DNA from: Acidimicrobiia bacterium
GTDB lineage: Bacteria > Actinomycetota > Acidimicrobiia > Acidimicrobiales > Poriferisodalaceae
NCBI GenBank assembly: GCA_022822525.1
Contig: JAJEBN010000062.1
Span: 62,001 to 126,000, forward strand
Reading direction: 5' to 3'
DNA length: 64,000 bases
Of this stretch, positions 26,216 to 34,755 are shown piece after piece (the first letter of the stretch is position 1; each line of letters begins with the position of its first letter). The notes under the pieces are model-generated. The model was given only the letters and a program-made list of their open reading frames with translations. It was not told the origin of the DNA and did not search any database. Both the position numbers and the translations under genes were made by a program.

Positions 26216-28413
26216 TGCGAACGCACCAGCTGGCTATAGAGGCCGTCGGCGTCGGCGAGCAGCGTGTCGTGGCTGCCCCGCTGCACCTCCCGGCCGCCGT
26301 CCATGACGATGATCTGGTCGCAGTCGCGGATCGTGCTGAGGCGGTGCGCGACAATGAGGCACGAGCAGCCGCGGCGGCGCAGCGCGTCGTCGATGCGCCG
26401 TTCGGTCTCGGCGTCGAGCGTGCTGGTGGCCTCGTCGAGCAGCAGCACCGAGGGGCGAGTGACAAGAGCACGCGCTATCTCGAGCCGCTGACGCTGGCCG
26501 CCGCTGAAGTTGGCGCCCCCCTCCCGGACATGGGCCTCGTAACCGCCGCGTCGGCGCATGATGTCGTCGTGGATCATGGCGTCGCGCGCTGCGGCCACCA
26601 TGTCCGCCTCAGAAGCGGCGGCATTCCACATGGTGATGTTGTCGCGCACGCTGCCGTCGAACAGCGCTATCTGCTGATCGACCGTGGCCACCGATCCGAC
26701 GAAGACCGGGCGCGGGATCTCACGCGCCGACACACCGTCGAAGAGGACCTCACCCGACCACGGCTCGAACTCGCCGCTGACCAAGCGCAGCAGCGTCGAC
26801 TTCCCCGAGCCGGTCGGCCCTACCACCGCGACGCGCTGGCCGGGCTCGATCGCGAGGCTGAGCCCGTCGATGAGCGGTTCAGTCCGACCCCGGTAGCCGA
26901 AGCGAAGCTCACTCACCTCCACCCGGCCCGCCAGCCGCAGGCGGCCATTCAGCGTCATCACGCGGCCGGGCTGCGACCCGTCGCCGGCACCGCCTGCCGC
27001 GTCGCCGGCAACCGCGGGGTCCGGCTCGGCGGCGGAGATGTCGCGCACCCGCTGCACATCGGCGCCGAGCAGCTCGAACGTGTCCGCGTACAGTACGAAA
27101 CGCCCGATGGGAGCGAGGAAGCTGCCGGCCAGGACGTACACGGCGATCAGCTCGCCGATGCTGAGATCCCCTTCGATGACCCGCCAGCCGCCGAGCCCCA
27201 GCACCGCCAGCGTGCCGCACGCGAGGAACAGCCCCGGCAACGCCGCGTTCACATACGCCAGCTCGACCACCCGCTGACGAGCCGAGAGCTCACGCGCTTG
27301 GTGGCCGCTCCAGCGGACGAAGAAGTCGTTCTCGGCCGCGGTGGCGCGCAGCATGTCGGCCTGGCGCAGCCCGGTGGTCTCGATGCCGAACAGCAGGGCC
27401 TGCTCGCGCCGCAGCAGCCGCTGGTGATCCGCGCGGCGCAGGCTCACCAAGCGCGCGATGGCGACGTTGACCAGCGCCACAGCCAGCACACTCGCGGCAA
27501 TGAGCGGGTCGTAGGCCACAAGCAGGGCCCATAACGCGACACTGGTCACCAGTTCCACCGCGAGACCCACGAGATGCCTACCGGCGCCGTCGGCGATCTC
27601 GTCCACCAATCCGACTCGGGTGGTGAGATCGCCCGCGAAGCGGTGAGCGAAGTACTGCTTGGGCAGGCGCAGCAGATGCTGCAGCAGTCGCTGGGAACGC
27701 ACCACGGCCACGCCGATGGCGATCCGGCGCAGCATGCGCTGCTGCAGCCAGGTCAGCAGGTAGACCGCAGCGCCCGCCAACGCCATGGCAGCAACCACGA
27801 AGCCGCCCCAGCGGGGCGCCTCGCCGCCCAAGACGCTGTCGACGAAGACGCCGAGCAGCACGGGCAGCGCGAGGGCCGGGATTGCCAGCAGCAGCCCGGC
27901 CAGCGCCACGTATGCGAGCGCGCCGCGTGTGCCGGCAAGCCACGGCCACAGTGCGCGCCACGCACTGGGACGCTCCCCGACTGGCCGAAATGACGCCGTC
28001 GGCGCCGCGGTGAGCACCACGCCCGCGTATGCACGCTCCACAGTCGAACGGCTCACGCGGCGACGGCCGTTGGCCGGATCGTTCAGGTGGTACCGGTCGC
28101 CGACGATGCCTTCGAGCACCAAGAAGTGGTTGAACTCCCAGTACAGGATGGCCGGCAGGTCTGTCTCAGCGAGCGAGTCGACCTCCTTGCGCCAGCCGCG
28201 GACCTCCATGCCGTGCTTGTTGCCGGCGCGCACGATCCCTGCGGCACTGGCGCCGTCACGGCCGACGCCGCAGTCGTCTCGCAATTCCTCCAAGGGAACC
28301 CAGCGGCCGAAATGGGCCATGACGGCTGCCAGCGACGCTGCTCCGCATTCGGCCGCCTCGAGCTGGGGAATCAGCGGCGTGCGAATGCTGCGTCGTCGCA
28401 GCAGCGTCGGCAC
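26212..28413 (-). CDS. Peptidase-containing ABC transporter (C39, PCAT/NHLM type)
   Basis: Cleaves double-glycine leaders and exports the peptide. The 733-residue protein starts with a C39 peptidase: catalytic Cys in QLEAAECGAASLAAVMAHFG, His in FNHFLVLEG and Asp in LNDPANG. Six membrane helices (about 160-440) and an ATPase follow, with Walker A VGPTGSGKST, signature NFSGGQRQRLE, Walker B VLLLDEATS and H-loop VAHRLSTI. All catalytic residues are intact. Starts with GTG at 28413, 6 bp after the HlyD-like gene. Substrates are presumably the GG-leader peptides nearby. Confidence 0.9.
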   Translation of the reverse strand: MPTLLRRRSIRTPLIPQLEAAECGAASLAAVMAHFGRWVPLEELRDDCGVGRDGASAAGIVRAGNKHGMEVRGWRKEVDSLAETDLPAILYWEFNHFLVLEGIVGDRYHLNDPANGRRRVSRSTVERAYAGVVLTAAPTASFRPVGERPSAWRALWPWLAGTRGALAYVALAGLLLAIPALALPVLLGVFVDSVLGGEAPRWGGFVVAAMALAGAAVYLLTWLQQRMLRRIAIGVAVVRSQRLLQHLLRLPKQYFAHRFAGDLTTRVGLVDEIADGAGRHLVGLAVELVTSVALWALLVAYDPLIAASVLAVALVNVAIARLVSLRRADHQRLLRREQALLFGIETTGLRQADMLRATAAENDFFVRWSGHQARELSARQRVVELAYVNAALPGLFLACGTLAVLGLGGWRVIEGDLSIGELIAVYVLAGSFLAPIGRFVLYADTFELLGADVQRVRDISAAEPDPAVAGDAAGGAGDGSQPGRVMTLNGRLRLAGRVEVSELRFGYRGRTEPLIDGLSLAIEPGQRVAVVGPTGSGKSTLLRLVSGEFEPWSGEVLFDGVSAREIPRPVFVGSVATVDQQIALFDGSVRDNITMWNAAASEADMVAAARDAMIHDDIMRRRGGYEAHVREGGANFSGGQRQRLEIARALVTRPSVLLLDEATSTLDAETERRIDDALRRRGCSCLIVAHRLSTIRDCDQIIVMDGGREVQRGSHDTLLADADGLYSQLVRSQ

Positions 28414-28419
28414 TGGCGC

Positions 28420-28992
28420 CTACCGGAGGCCGGCCGTGGCGATGAAGCGAATAGGCGACCGGTGCTCAGTCACGATGCGCACACGACAGGTGCTGCCCGA
28501 CAGCGCCGCTGTGGAGACGTCATCGGTCAGTTCCAGCCAGACACGGTGTGTGGCGGCAGGGTCCCACAGCGCGGTGTCGAGCAGAAATTCGCTTCTTTGC
28601 GAGTCGCCGAGCATGACTTCCCGAACGACTGCGTCCAAGGCGCCATCGGTGCCAACCGGTGTTACACGCGCCCCCATGCCGGCCGTGACATCACGCGCTT
28701 GACGAGGGTTGAGGAGCGCGAGAACTGCCAGTTGCGAGTTCGCAGGCACAGCAACGTCTGCGCCTAACGCTTCACCGACGTTGTCACGCCCCACGAGCAG
28801 GCAGTCGGCTGAGTGGCCCCGCTCAATCGTCCCGAAGACCGTCCAAGCCAGCACGCCGAGCAGCGCCGCGGCCAGCAGCGCCAGGAACAGCCACTCGTGC
28901 GGTGCTGTGATGCGCAGCAGCCCGTCGACAGGCTCCGCTCGCCCTCGGCGAGCGAGGGCTTCCTCGCGAAAAAGCTGTCTGCGTCGTGCCAT
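28420..28992 (-). CDS. Short HlyD-like secretion protein of NHLM type
   Basis: A 190-residue membrane-anchored accessory protein. N-terminal FREEALARRGRAEPVDGLLRI precedes a single helix (about 33-55, LFLALLAAALLGVLAWTVFG), the arrangement of NHLM-system secretion proteins. The extracytoplasmic part is unusually short. It lacks the coiled-coil hairpin of ordinary HlyD proteins and retains beta-barrel-like segments (GMGARVTPVG, RVRIVTEHRSPIRF). In a monoderm no outer-membrane bridge is needed, which may explain the shortening (inference). A GTG at 29001 is an alternative start. Confidence 0.7.
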   Translation of the reverse strand: MARRRQLFREEALARRGRAEPVDGLLRITAPHEWLFLALLAAALLGVLAWTVFGTIERGHSADCLLVGRDNVGEALGADVAVPANSQLAVLALLNPRQARDVTAGMGARVTPVGTDGALDAVVREVMLGDSQRSEFLLDTALWDPAATHRVWLELTDDVSTAALSGSTCRVRIVTEHRSPIRFIATAGLR

Positions 28993-29106
28993 CGGGCTCA
29001 CACACTAGGACGCACGCGTATCGGCGAACCCCTGCTGTGGCGCGGACGCTTCCCGCGTTAGCTGACCGTGTTCATACGAGGGGCCAACGCCAGATGGAAC
29101 GTCGCC

Positions 29107-29289
29107 CTACTTATTGGAGCCTGAGTAGTTGTTATGGGTCGTGTGAGTGCCGTAGGGGGATGACGAGCCGCTCGACCCAGACCCTTTGCCGCCGCTCACA
29201 TGCTGCAGCTCCTCAGAGGTGAGCTCGCGCTCGTCGAGGTCCGCTTCAACCGGGGGGGGGGAGGCCTTTTCGACCCTTGCATCAGACAT
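29107..29289 (-). CDS. Double-glycine-leader peptide precursor 2 (Ser/Gly/His/Tyr-rich core)
   Basis: A 60-residue product starting at an ATG with an AGGTTTCTGA leader and GGAGG site. Leader residues 1-34 include ADLDERELTSEELQHVSGG with the GG cleavage signal. The core is KGSGSSGSSSPYG followed by THTTHNNYSGSNK: polar, flexible, with no Cys and no hydrophobic stretch, which is unlike pore-forming bacteriocins. Codons 10-13 are encoded by a run of ten C (in frame here). It lies 105 bp upstream of the HlyD-like gene on the same strand, so it may head the export operon. A diverged second copy lies directly upstream. Confidence 0.75.
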   Translation of the reverse strand: MSDARVEKASPPPVEADLDERELTSEELQHVSGGKGSGSSGSSSPYGTHTTHNNYSGSNK

Positions 29290-29421
29290 TCAGAAACCTC
29301 CAGGGGCCGACTCGGAACGCCCAGTATGTCAGAGCAGCAGCCACAACGCGAAACTCGCCCAAGCAGCGCGGCATGTCTGCAGAAACCAGGGCCGACGCCG
29401 ACACGCCCGGGGGTAAGACTT

Positions 29422-29578
29422 CTAGATGTGATAGTAGGGCGAGTGTGCGTTGTTATACGCAGTCGTCTTGTTGCCACCGCCGCTCACGTCTTGGAGCTCT
29501 TCGGAAGTCAGCTCGCGCTCGTCGACATCCGCTTCAACGGGGGGGGGGGGAGGCCTTTTCGACCCTTGCATCAGACAT
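29422..29578 (-). pseudogene. Peptide precursor 3, out of frame at a 12-C tract (possible phase-variable gene)
   Basis: Starts with the same ATG, ribosome site and first ten codons as precursor 2. The run of twelve C at 29539-29550 (plus-strand G) shifts the frame, so translation ends after MSDARVEKASPPPR. With eleven C the frame would continue as VEADVDERELTSEELQDVSGG and then GNKTTAYNNAHSPYYHI to the TAG at 29422-29424, giving a normal GG-leader peptide with a Tyr/Asn/His-rich core. The downstream codons are intact, which argues against old decay. Either a slipped OFF state, a sequencing error in the homopolymer, or a recent mutation. Confidence 0.75.
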
Positions 29579-29611
29579 TCAGAAACCTCCTGAGGCTGAC
29601 TCGGAACGCCC

Positions 29612-29641
29612 AGTATGTCACAGCCATCGCAGCAGCCACAA
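29612..29641 (-). promoter_or_regulatory. Promoter candidate of peptide precursor 3
   Basis: Minus-strand hexamers TTGTGG (29636-29641) and CATACT (29612-29617) are separated by 18 bp, about 34 bp before the ATG. In the other copy the same hexamers are only 12 bp apart (29323-29346), too close for a standard sigma-70 promoter. Confidence 0.4.
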
Positions 29642-29682
29642 CACTGGATACGTCCGGCTGCTCATTCGAACAGAGCGGTGCT

Positions 29683-30738
29683 TCAGCGAGGATCAGGGTC
29701 GATGAGGTGGGCATTGCCCGCGCCCGGGCGGGTCTCACCGATCACCCAAGCCTCGTGGCCGGCGCCTTGCGCAATCCCCAGCGCCGCATCGAGCTCCGAC
29801 GGGGGCACCGCAACCACCATGCCGATGCCGAGGTTGAAGACGCGTTCCATCTCTTCGGGCGCGATTGGGCCAGCATCCGCGATGCGGTCGAAAATCCTGG
29901 GCACCGGCCAGGAGCCGCGCCGCAGCACGGCATCGACGCTGGGGCCGAGCATGCGGGCCACATTGGCAACCAGTCCCCCGCCCGTGATGTGCGCTGCACC
30001 CGCGGCACCGCATTCGTCGAAGAGCGCGAGCACCGCAGGGGCGTAGATGACCGACGGTCGCAGCATCTCGTCACCCAACGAGTGGTCGGCACCCGGCCAG
30101 GCCGGCGAGCCGAGCACGGCCGGATCGGGCGTCTCACCGAGCAGGACACGGCGGGCCAGGCTGTAGCCGTTGCATCGAAGCCCGCCTGACCCCAGTCCTA
30201 CGAGGGTTGCGTCGCCGGTGGTGATGGGGCCTCGCAACCGTGCGCGTTCGGCCACCCCCACGGCAAAACCGGCGATGTCATAGTCGCCGGGAGCGAGCGC
30301 ATCGGGGTGCTCGGCCAGCTCGCCTCCGACCAATGCGCAGCCGGCACTGCGGCAGCCGGCTGCCAAACCCGTCACGATCGATTCGACGACGTCGGGGTCG
30401 AGGCGTCCTGCAGTGATCTGATCGTGGAACAGCAGCGGCTGTGCGCCGAGCGTGACGATGTCGTCGACGCACATGGCCACCACGTCGATGCCGATCGTGT
30501 CCCACCGGCCGAGCACTGCGGCAATGAGGGGCTTCGTGCCCGCGCCGTCATTCGCGCTCACCAGCACTGGGTCGGTGAAGCCCTCCGGCAGGGCCGTGAC
30601 CGCCCCGAATGCTCCGATGTCACTCAACACCTCGGGCCGGAACGTGCTGCGGGCGTGGGGCACCAGACGCCGCACTGCTTCATCGCCCGCGTCGATGCTC
30701 ACTCCCGCCGCTTCATAGGTCAACGGTTCGGGAGTCAC
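29683..30738 (-). CDS. purM: Phosphoribosylformylglycinamidine cyclo-ligase
   Basis: Fifth step of purine synthesis: ATP-dependent closure of FGAM to AIR. The 351-residue product starts at the GTG at 30738, which overlaps the purF stop (GTGA), and begins LTYEAAGVSIDAGDEAVRR, the usual PurM N-terminus. Further landmarks are NDGAGTKPLIA, GIDVVAMCVDDI, GGELAEHPD and AHITGGGLVAN. Last gene of the purL-purF-purM operon. The peptide-precursor duplication begins 41 bp beyond its stop on the same strand, so read-through into that locus is possible. Confidence 0.95.
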   Translation of the reverse strand: MTPEPLTYEAAGVSIDAGDEAVRRLVPHARSTFRPEVLSDIGAFGAVTALPEGFTDPVLVSANDGAGTKPLIAAVLGRWDTIGIDVVAMCVDDIVTLGAQPLLFHDQITAGRLDPDVVESIVTGLAAGCRSAGCALVGGELAEHPDALAPGDYDIAGFAVGVAERARLRGPITTGDATLVGLGSGGLRCNGYSLARRVLLGETPDPAVLGSPAWPGADHSLGDEMLRPSVIYAPAVLALFDECGAAGAAHITGGGLVANVARMLGPSVDAVLRRGSWPVPRIFDRIADAGPIAPEEMERVFNLGIGMVVAVPPSELDAALGIAQGAGHEAWVIGETRPGAGNAHLIDPDPR

Positions 30739-32387
30739 CCTGCCACGGGCTCGGCGACAGCGGCTGGCTGCACGCTGCCCGTCGCGATCATCGACCGATT
30801 CGGCTCGTCGCCGACGCTGCCGAAGACTTCGGCGCGTGCGCCCGCTCCGATCTCCAGCGGATACTCGCCGGTCAGGCATGCATGACAGAACCCGCCGTCA
30901 GGCACGCCGGTGGCTTCGACGAGCTGATCGAGGCTCAGGTAGGCCAGCGAATCGACACCCAGGTACGCCTCGATCTCGGCCAAGTCACGATTCGCAGCCA
31001 GCAGCTCGTCCGAGGTGCCGGTGTCCATGCCGTAGAAGCACGGCCAGCGGTACGGAGGCGAGGAGATGCGCAGGTGCACCTCAGCGGCGCCGGCGCCGCG
31101 CAGCATGTCCACAATCGACCGGGTGGTGGTGCCACGCACAATCGAATCGTCGACCACCACGAGCCTGCGACCGTCGATGTTGGAGCTGATCGGGTTCAGC
31201 TTGGTCCGCACACCCAGAGAACGGACGTGCTGGTTCGGAGCGATGAACGTGCGACCGATGTAGCGGTTCTTGACCAGACCGTCGCCGTAGGCGATGCCGC
31301 TGGCGCGTGCGTAGCCCTGTGCTGCAGGAATGCCCGATTCGGGAACCGGCATGACCAGGTCGGCATCGACCGGCGCGTTGGTTGCCAAGTGGGCGCCCAT
31401 GCGTTGGCGAGCAGCATGTACGTTCTGGCCGGCCAGTGCGGTGTCAGGGCGGGAGAAGTACACGAACTCGAAGATGCACAGATGCGCCGGCGCACCGCGA
31501 CCGGTTTCGGGCCGGTCCGCGAACGGCCACAGCGAGCGGCACCCGTCTGCGTCGATGATGACCATCTCGCCCGGCTGCACCTCGCGTTCGAATGTGGCGC
31601 CGACGACCTCCAGCGCAGGGTTCTCCGATGCCAGCACCCAGCCGCCCACCCGCGGGCTGGCACCGGACTGATCGCCGCTGGGTTGACCCATACCGGGAAG
31701 GCCGGTGCTGGGCTGGCTGCGCTGTGGCTCGTCGGCCGCCGGCCCATCGACCTCGAGACGGCCGAGACACAGCGGCCAGATGCCATGCGGATCCCGGACC
31801 CCGATGACGCGATCGCGGTCGGCAACCACAAACGTGAAGCCCCCACGCAGGCTGGGCAGTACTTCTGCCAGCGCCTCGGTGACCGCCTCGCGTGGACGGG
31901 CGCGAGTGACCTGCGGCGTGGCCGTGATGCGCTGGGCGACCAATTCGGCGACGAGGTCGCTGTCGCTCGTGATGACGCCGTCGAGCATCCCCGACGCGGC
32001 CGCGAGCTCGGCCGTATTGGTCAGGTTTCCGTTGTGCCCCAGGGCGAACTCGGTTCCCTCCAGCCCCCGGTAGAAGGGCTGCGCGGCGCGCCACGAGCTC
32101 GAGCCCGTGGTGGAGTAGCGCGTGTGGCCGATCGCCAGGTCGCCCTCGAGCCCAGCCAGCACGCGGTCGTCGAAGGCGCTGGCCACTAGCCCCATGTCCT
32201 TCACCACGGTGATGTGGGTGCGGTCCGACACCGCGATCCCTGCGGATTCCTGGCCGCGGTGCTGCAGGGCGTACAGCCCCAGATAGCACAGGTGGGCAAC
32301 CGGACCGCCGGGCAGATAGACGCCGACGACACCGCACGCCTCGCGCGGTTTGACCGGCTCGACGCCGCCCGTTCGGTCGGGTGTCAC
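30735..32387 (-). CDS. purF: Amidophosphoribosyltransferase
   Basis: First committed step: PRPP plus glutamine to phosphoribosylamine. The GTG at 32387 overlaps the purL stop (GTGA). A short propeptide ends at REA before the catalytic Cys in CGVVGVY, as in Bacillus-type PurF. The glutaminase part has GHTRYSTTG and GHNGNLTN, and the phosphoribosyltransferase part has the PRPP loop VVVDDSIVRGTTTRSIV. Unusual is a ~45-residue Pro/Gln/Ser-rich insertion after the LCLGRLEVDG segment (about residues 212-255), within the glutaminase domain. 550 residues overall. Confidence 0.95.
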   Translation of the reverse strand: MTPDRTGGVEPVKPREACGVVGVYLPGGPVAHLCYLGLYALQHRGQESAGIAVSDRTHITVVKDMGLVASAFDDRVLAGLEGDLAIGHTRYSTTGSSSWRAAQPFYRGLEGTEFALGHNGNLTNTAELAAASGMLDGVITSDSDLVAELVAQRITATPQVTRARPREAVTEALAEVLPSLRGGFTFVVADRDRVIGVRDPHGIWPLCLGRLEVDGPAADEPQRSQPSTGLPGMGQPSGDQSGASPRVGGWVLASENPALEVVGATFEREVQPGEMVIIDADGCRSLWPFADRPETGRGAPAHLCIFEFVYFSRPDTALAGQNVHAARQRMGAHLATNAPVDADLVMPVPESGIPAAQGYARASGIAYGDGLVKNRYIGRTFIAPNQHVRSLGVRTKLNPISSNIDGRRLVVVDDSIVRGTTTRSIVDMLRGAGAAEVHLRISSPPYRWPCFYGMDTGTSDELLAANRDLAEIEAYLGVDSLAYLSLDQLVEATGVPDGGFCHACLTGEYPLEIGAGARAEVFGSVGDEPNRSMIATGSVQPAAVAEPVAG

Positions 32388-34705
32388 GCCGCTGCCCCGT
32401 CGATCGGCGCCGCGAAGGACTCGCCCAACGCCCCGGCCCAGCGCGAGACGGCTTCGGAGAGAGCCACATCGACATCCCACTCGCGGTGTGCTTCACGGCC
32501 GATCTGGATCTGAGTTCCCCCGAAGCGCCCCAATCGGCGGCAGCTCACACCCGACGCTGCGGCTTCGGCCACGAGGCGCTGGACATCGGAGGGCCTGACG
32601 GCTGCCAGAGCGCGGCCCGCAGGCTCGGCGAACATGGCGCGGACAGCGGGTGCGGGCGATCCGAGCGACGGGACACGAGCCTGCACTCCCACGTCCCCAC
32701 GGCAGCACATCTCGGCGACGGCCAGGGCGATGCCGCCGTCGGAGACATCGTGCGCATGTCCGATGAGCCCGGCTCGAACGGCACGCGCCACGAAGCGGGC
32801 CGTCGCGACGGTGGCCGCCAGGTCGACCGTCGGCAGCGCGCCGTCCCGGCGGTTCCGGCGTTCCCAAGCCCACCGGCTCCCGCCCAGCGGGACGAACTGC
32901 TCGCCGGAGACGTCTGCGGCCGCGCCGTCCGCGGAGGGCCCCGGCGACAGCAGCAGGATCTCCGCGTCCGCCGGCAGCCGCTCGAGCGTCGGCCGCCGGT
33001 CCAGCGCCGGATGCACCCCGATCATGCAGACCACGGGCGTCGGGCAGATGTTGTCGCCGCTGGTCTCGTTGTAGAGGCTGACGTTGCCGCCCACGACAGG
33101 CACGCCCAGCGCATCGCAGGCCTCGACCATCCCGTCGATGGACTCGGACAGCTGCCACATCACCTCGGGATGCGTCGGGTTGCCGAAGTTGAGACAGTTC
33201 ACCAGCGCCAGCGGGTCAGCTCCGACGCACGCCAGGTTCATCGCCGATTCCATCACGACCATTGCGGTGCCCCAGCGAGGATCCGCATCGCACCAACGGT
33301 GATTGCCGTCGGTCGTGACCGCGAGACCGCGGCCGGTCGGCCGACCCGAACGCGGATCTCGCAACCGCAGCAGGGTGCCGTCGTGTCCTGGTCCCACCAC
33401 CGTGTTGAGAAACAGCTGATGGTCGTACTGGCGGTACACCCACCTCGGATCGATCAGCATCGCCAGCAGATCGCGGGTGCAGTCGGCCCCGCGTTCGTCG
33501 ACGCCCGCCGCCGGGTCGGCGCTGCGGCGCGCAACCATGTCGCCGGGAATCCGCATGGGGCGGTCATAGACGGGGGCGTCGTCATGGAGTGTCGAAGCGG
33601 GAATCTCGGCCAGCACCTCGCCATCGGTGCCGGCTCGCACCCGGAGCATCCCGTCGCCGGTCACGCGCCCGACCACCGCGGCGGCCACCTCCCACCGTCG
33701 GCAGACTTCCAGCACCCCGCCGACATTGGCCGGCGAGACGATCGCGAGCATCCGTTCTTGAGATTCCGAGGTCATGATCTCGAACGGCGCCATGCCTCGT
33801 TGACGCAGCGGCACCGCAGTCACGTCGACGTCCATGCCGGTGCCGCCTCGTGACGCCGTCTCGCTGGCCGCACAAGTCAGACCTGCCCCACCCAGATCCT
33901 GGATGCCGCTGACCAGACCGGCATCCAGCATCTCCAGGCATGCCTCAATAAGCCGCTTTTCCTCGAACGGGTCGCCGACCTGCACGCTGGGCCGCTTGTC
34001 GGCATCGTCTGCTGTTTCGTCAAAGCCTGCCGAAGCCAGCACGCTGACGCCGCCGATGCCGTCCCGGCCGGTGCTGGCACCCATCAGAACGGCCAGGCTC
34101 CCTACGTCGGAGGCGCGGCCCAAGACAAGTCGTTCTGTGGGCATGATGCCGACCGCGGCCACATTCACCAGCGGGTTGTCCCGGTACGACTCGCAGGAGA
34201 CGAACTCGCCAGTAATCGTGGGAACCCCGACGCTGTTGCCATAGCCGGAGATCCCGCTGACGATTCCCTGGGCAATCCAGTTGCTGCGCGGCTCGTCCAG
34301 CGGTCCCACACGCAGCGGATCGGCGAGCGCGATGGGCCTCGCTCCCATGGTGAAGATGTCTCGCAGGATGCCGCCGACTCCGGTCGCCGCACCTTGATAT
34401 GGCTCGATGGCCGAAGGATGGTTGTGGCTCTCGATGCGCACGGCAACGGCAATGCCATCGCCGACGTCTACGACACCTGCATTCTCACCTGGGCCGACGA
34501 GCACCCACGGGGCTTCAGTAGGCAAGCGAGCGAGATGACGGCGCGACGACTTGTACGAACAATGCTCAGACCACATCACGGCATACATGGCGAGTTCAAG
34601 ATGGTTCGGTGGACGGTCCAAGAGTTCGCAAATGCGGTCGTATTCGGCATCAGTCAGGCCAAGTGCCACATGAATACTGGTCGATTCGGAAGCCACGACA
34701 GTCAC
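32384..34705 (-). CDS. purL: Phosphoribosylformylglycinamidine synthase subunit II
   Basis: ATP-dependent amidation of FGAR to FGAM, working with PurQ (glutaminase) and PurS. At 773 residues it is the small bacterial form that needs PurQS. Landmarks are MWSEHCSYKSSRRHL near 45, RIESHNHPSAIEPYQGAATG near 95, DLGGAGLTCAASE and GGNVSLYNET in the second half, and HDVSDGGIALA near the C-terminus. A GTG start at 34705 is used. It is divergent from a small unknown gene at 34756, which separates it from purQSCBE. Confidence 0.96.
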   Translation of the reverse strand: MTVVASESTSIHVALGLTDAEYDRICELLDRPPNHLELAMYAVMWSEHCSYKSSRRHLARLPTEAPWVLVGPGENAGVVDVGDGIAVAVRIESHNHPSAIEPYQGAATGVGGILRDIFTMGARPIALADPLRVGPLDEPRSNWIAQGIVSGISGYGNSVGVPTITGEFVSCESYRDNPLVNVAAVGIMPTERLVLGRASDVGSLAVLMGASTGRDGIGGVSVLASAGFDETADDADKRPSVQVGDPFEEKRLIEACLEMLDAGLVSGIQDLGGAGLTCAASETASRGGTGMDVDVTAVPLRQRGMAPFEIMTSESQERMLAIVSPANVGGVLEVCRRWEVAAAVVGRVTGDGMLRVRAGTDGEVLAEIPASTLHDDAPVYDRPMRIPGDMVARRSADPAAGVDERGADCTRDLLAMLIDPRWVYRQYDHQLFLNTVVGPGHDGTLLRLRDPRSGRPTGRGLAVTTDGNHRWCDADPRWGTAMVVMESAMNLACVGADPLALVNCLNFGNPTHPEVMWQLSESIDGMVEACDALGVPVVGGNVSLYNETSGDNICPTPVVCMIGVHPALDRRPTLERLPADAEILLLSPGPSADGAAADVSGEQFVPLGGSRWAWERRNRRDGALPTVDLAATVATARFVARAVRAGLIGHAHDVSDGGIALAVAEMCCRGDVGVQARVPSLGSPAPAVRAMFAEPAGRALAAVRPSDVQRLVAEAAASGVSCRRLGRFGGTQIQIGREAHREWDVDVALSEAVSRWAGALGESFAAPIDGAAA

Positions 34706-34755
34706 GTCAACTCAAGTTCATTGGATATTGGAAGATGTCGTGCTATACAGACGCC

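Larger units (their letters stand above)
29189..29642. repeat. Diverged tandem duplication of a peptide gene with its promoter
   Basis: Two copies, 29189-29347 and 29477-29642, share the promoter region, ribosome site and leader-coding part almost base for base, including identical 26-bp runs around the start codon, while the core-coding parts have diverged. Each carries a G homopolymer (10 and 12 bases on the plus strand). The copies differ by a 6-bp change in promoter spacing: 12 versus 18 bp between the -35-like and -10-like hexamers. Confidence 0.9.
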
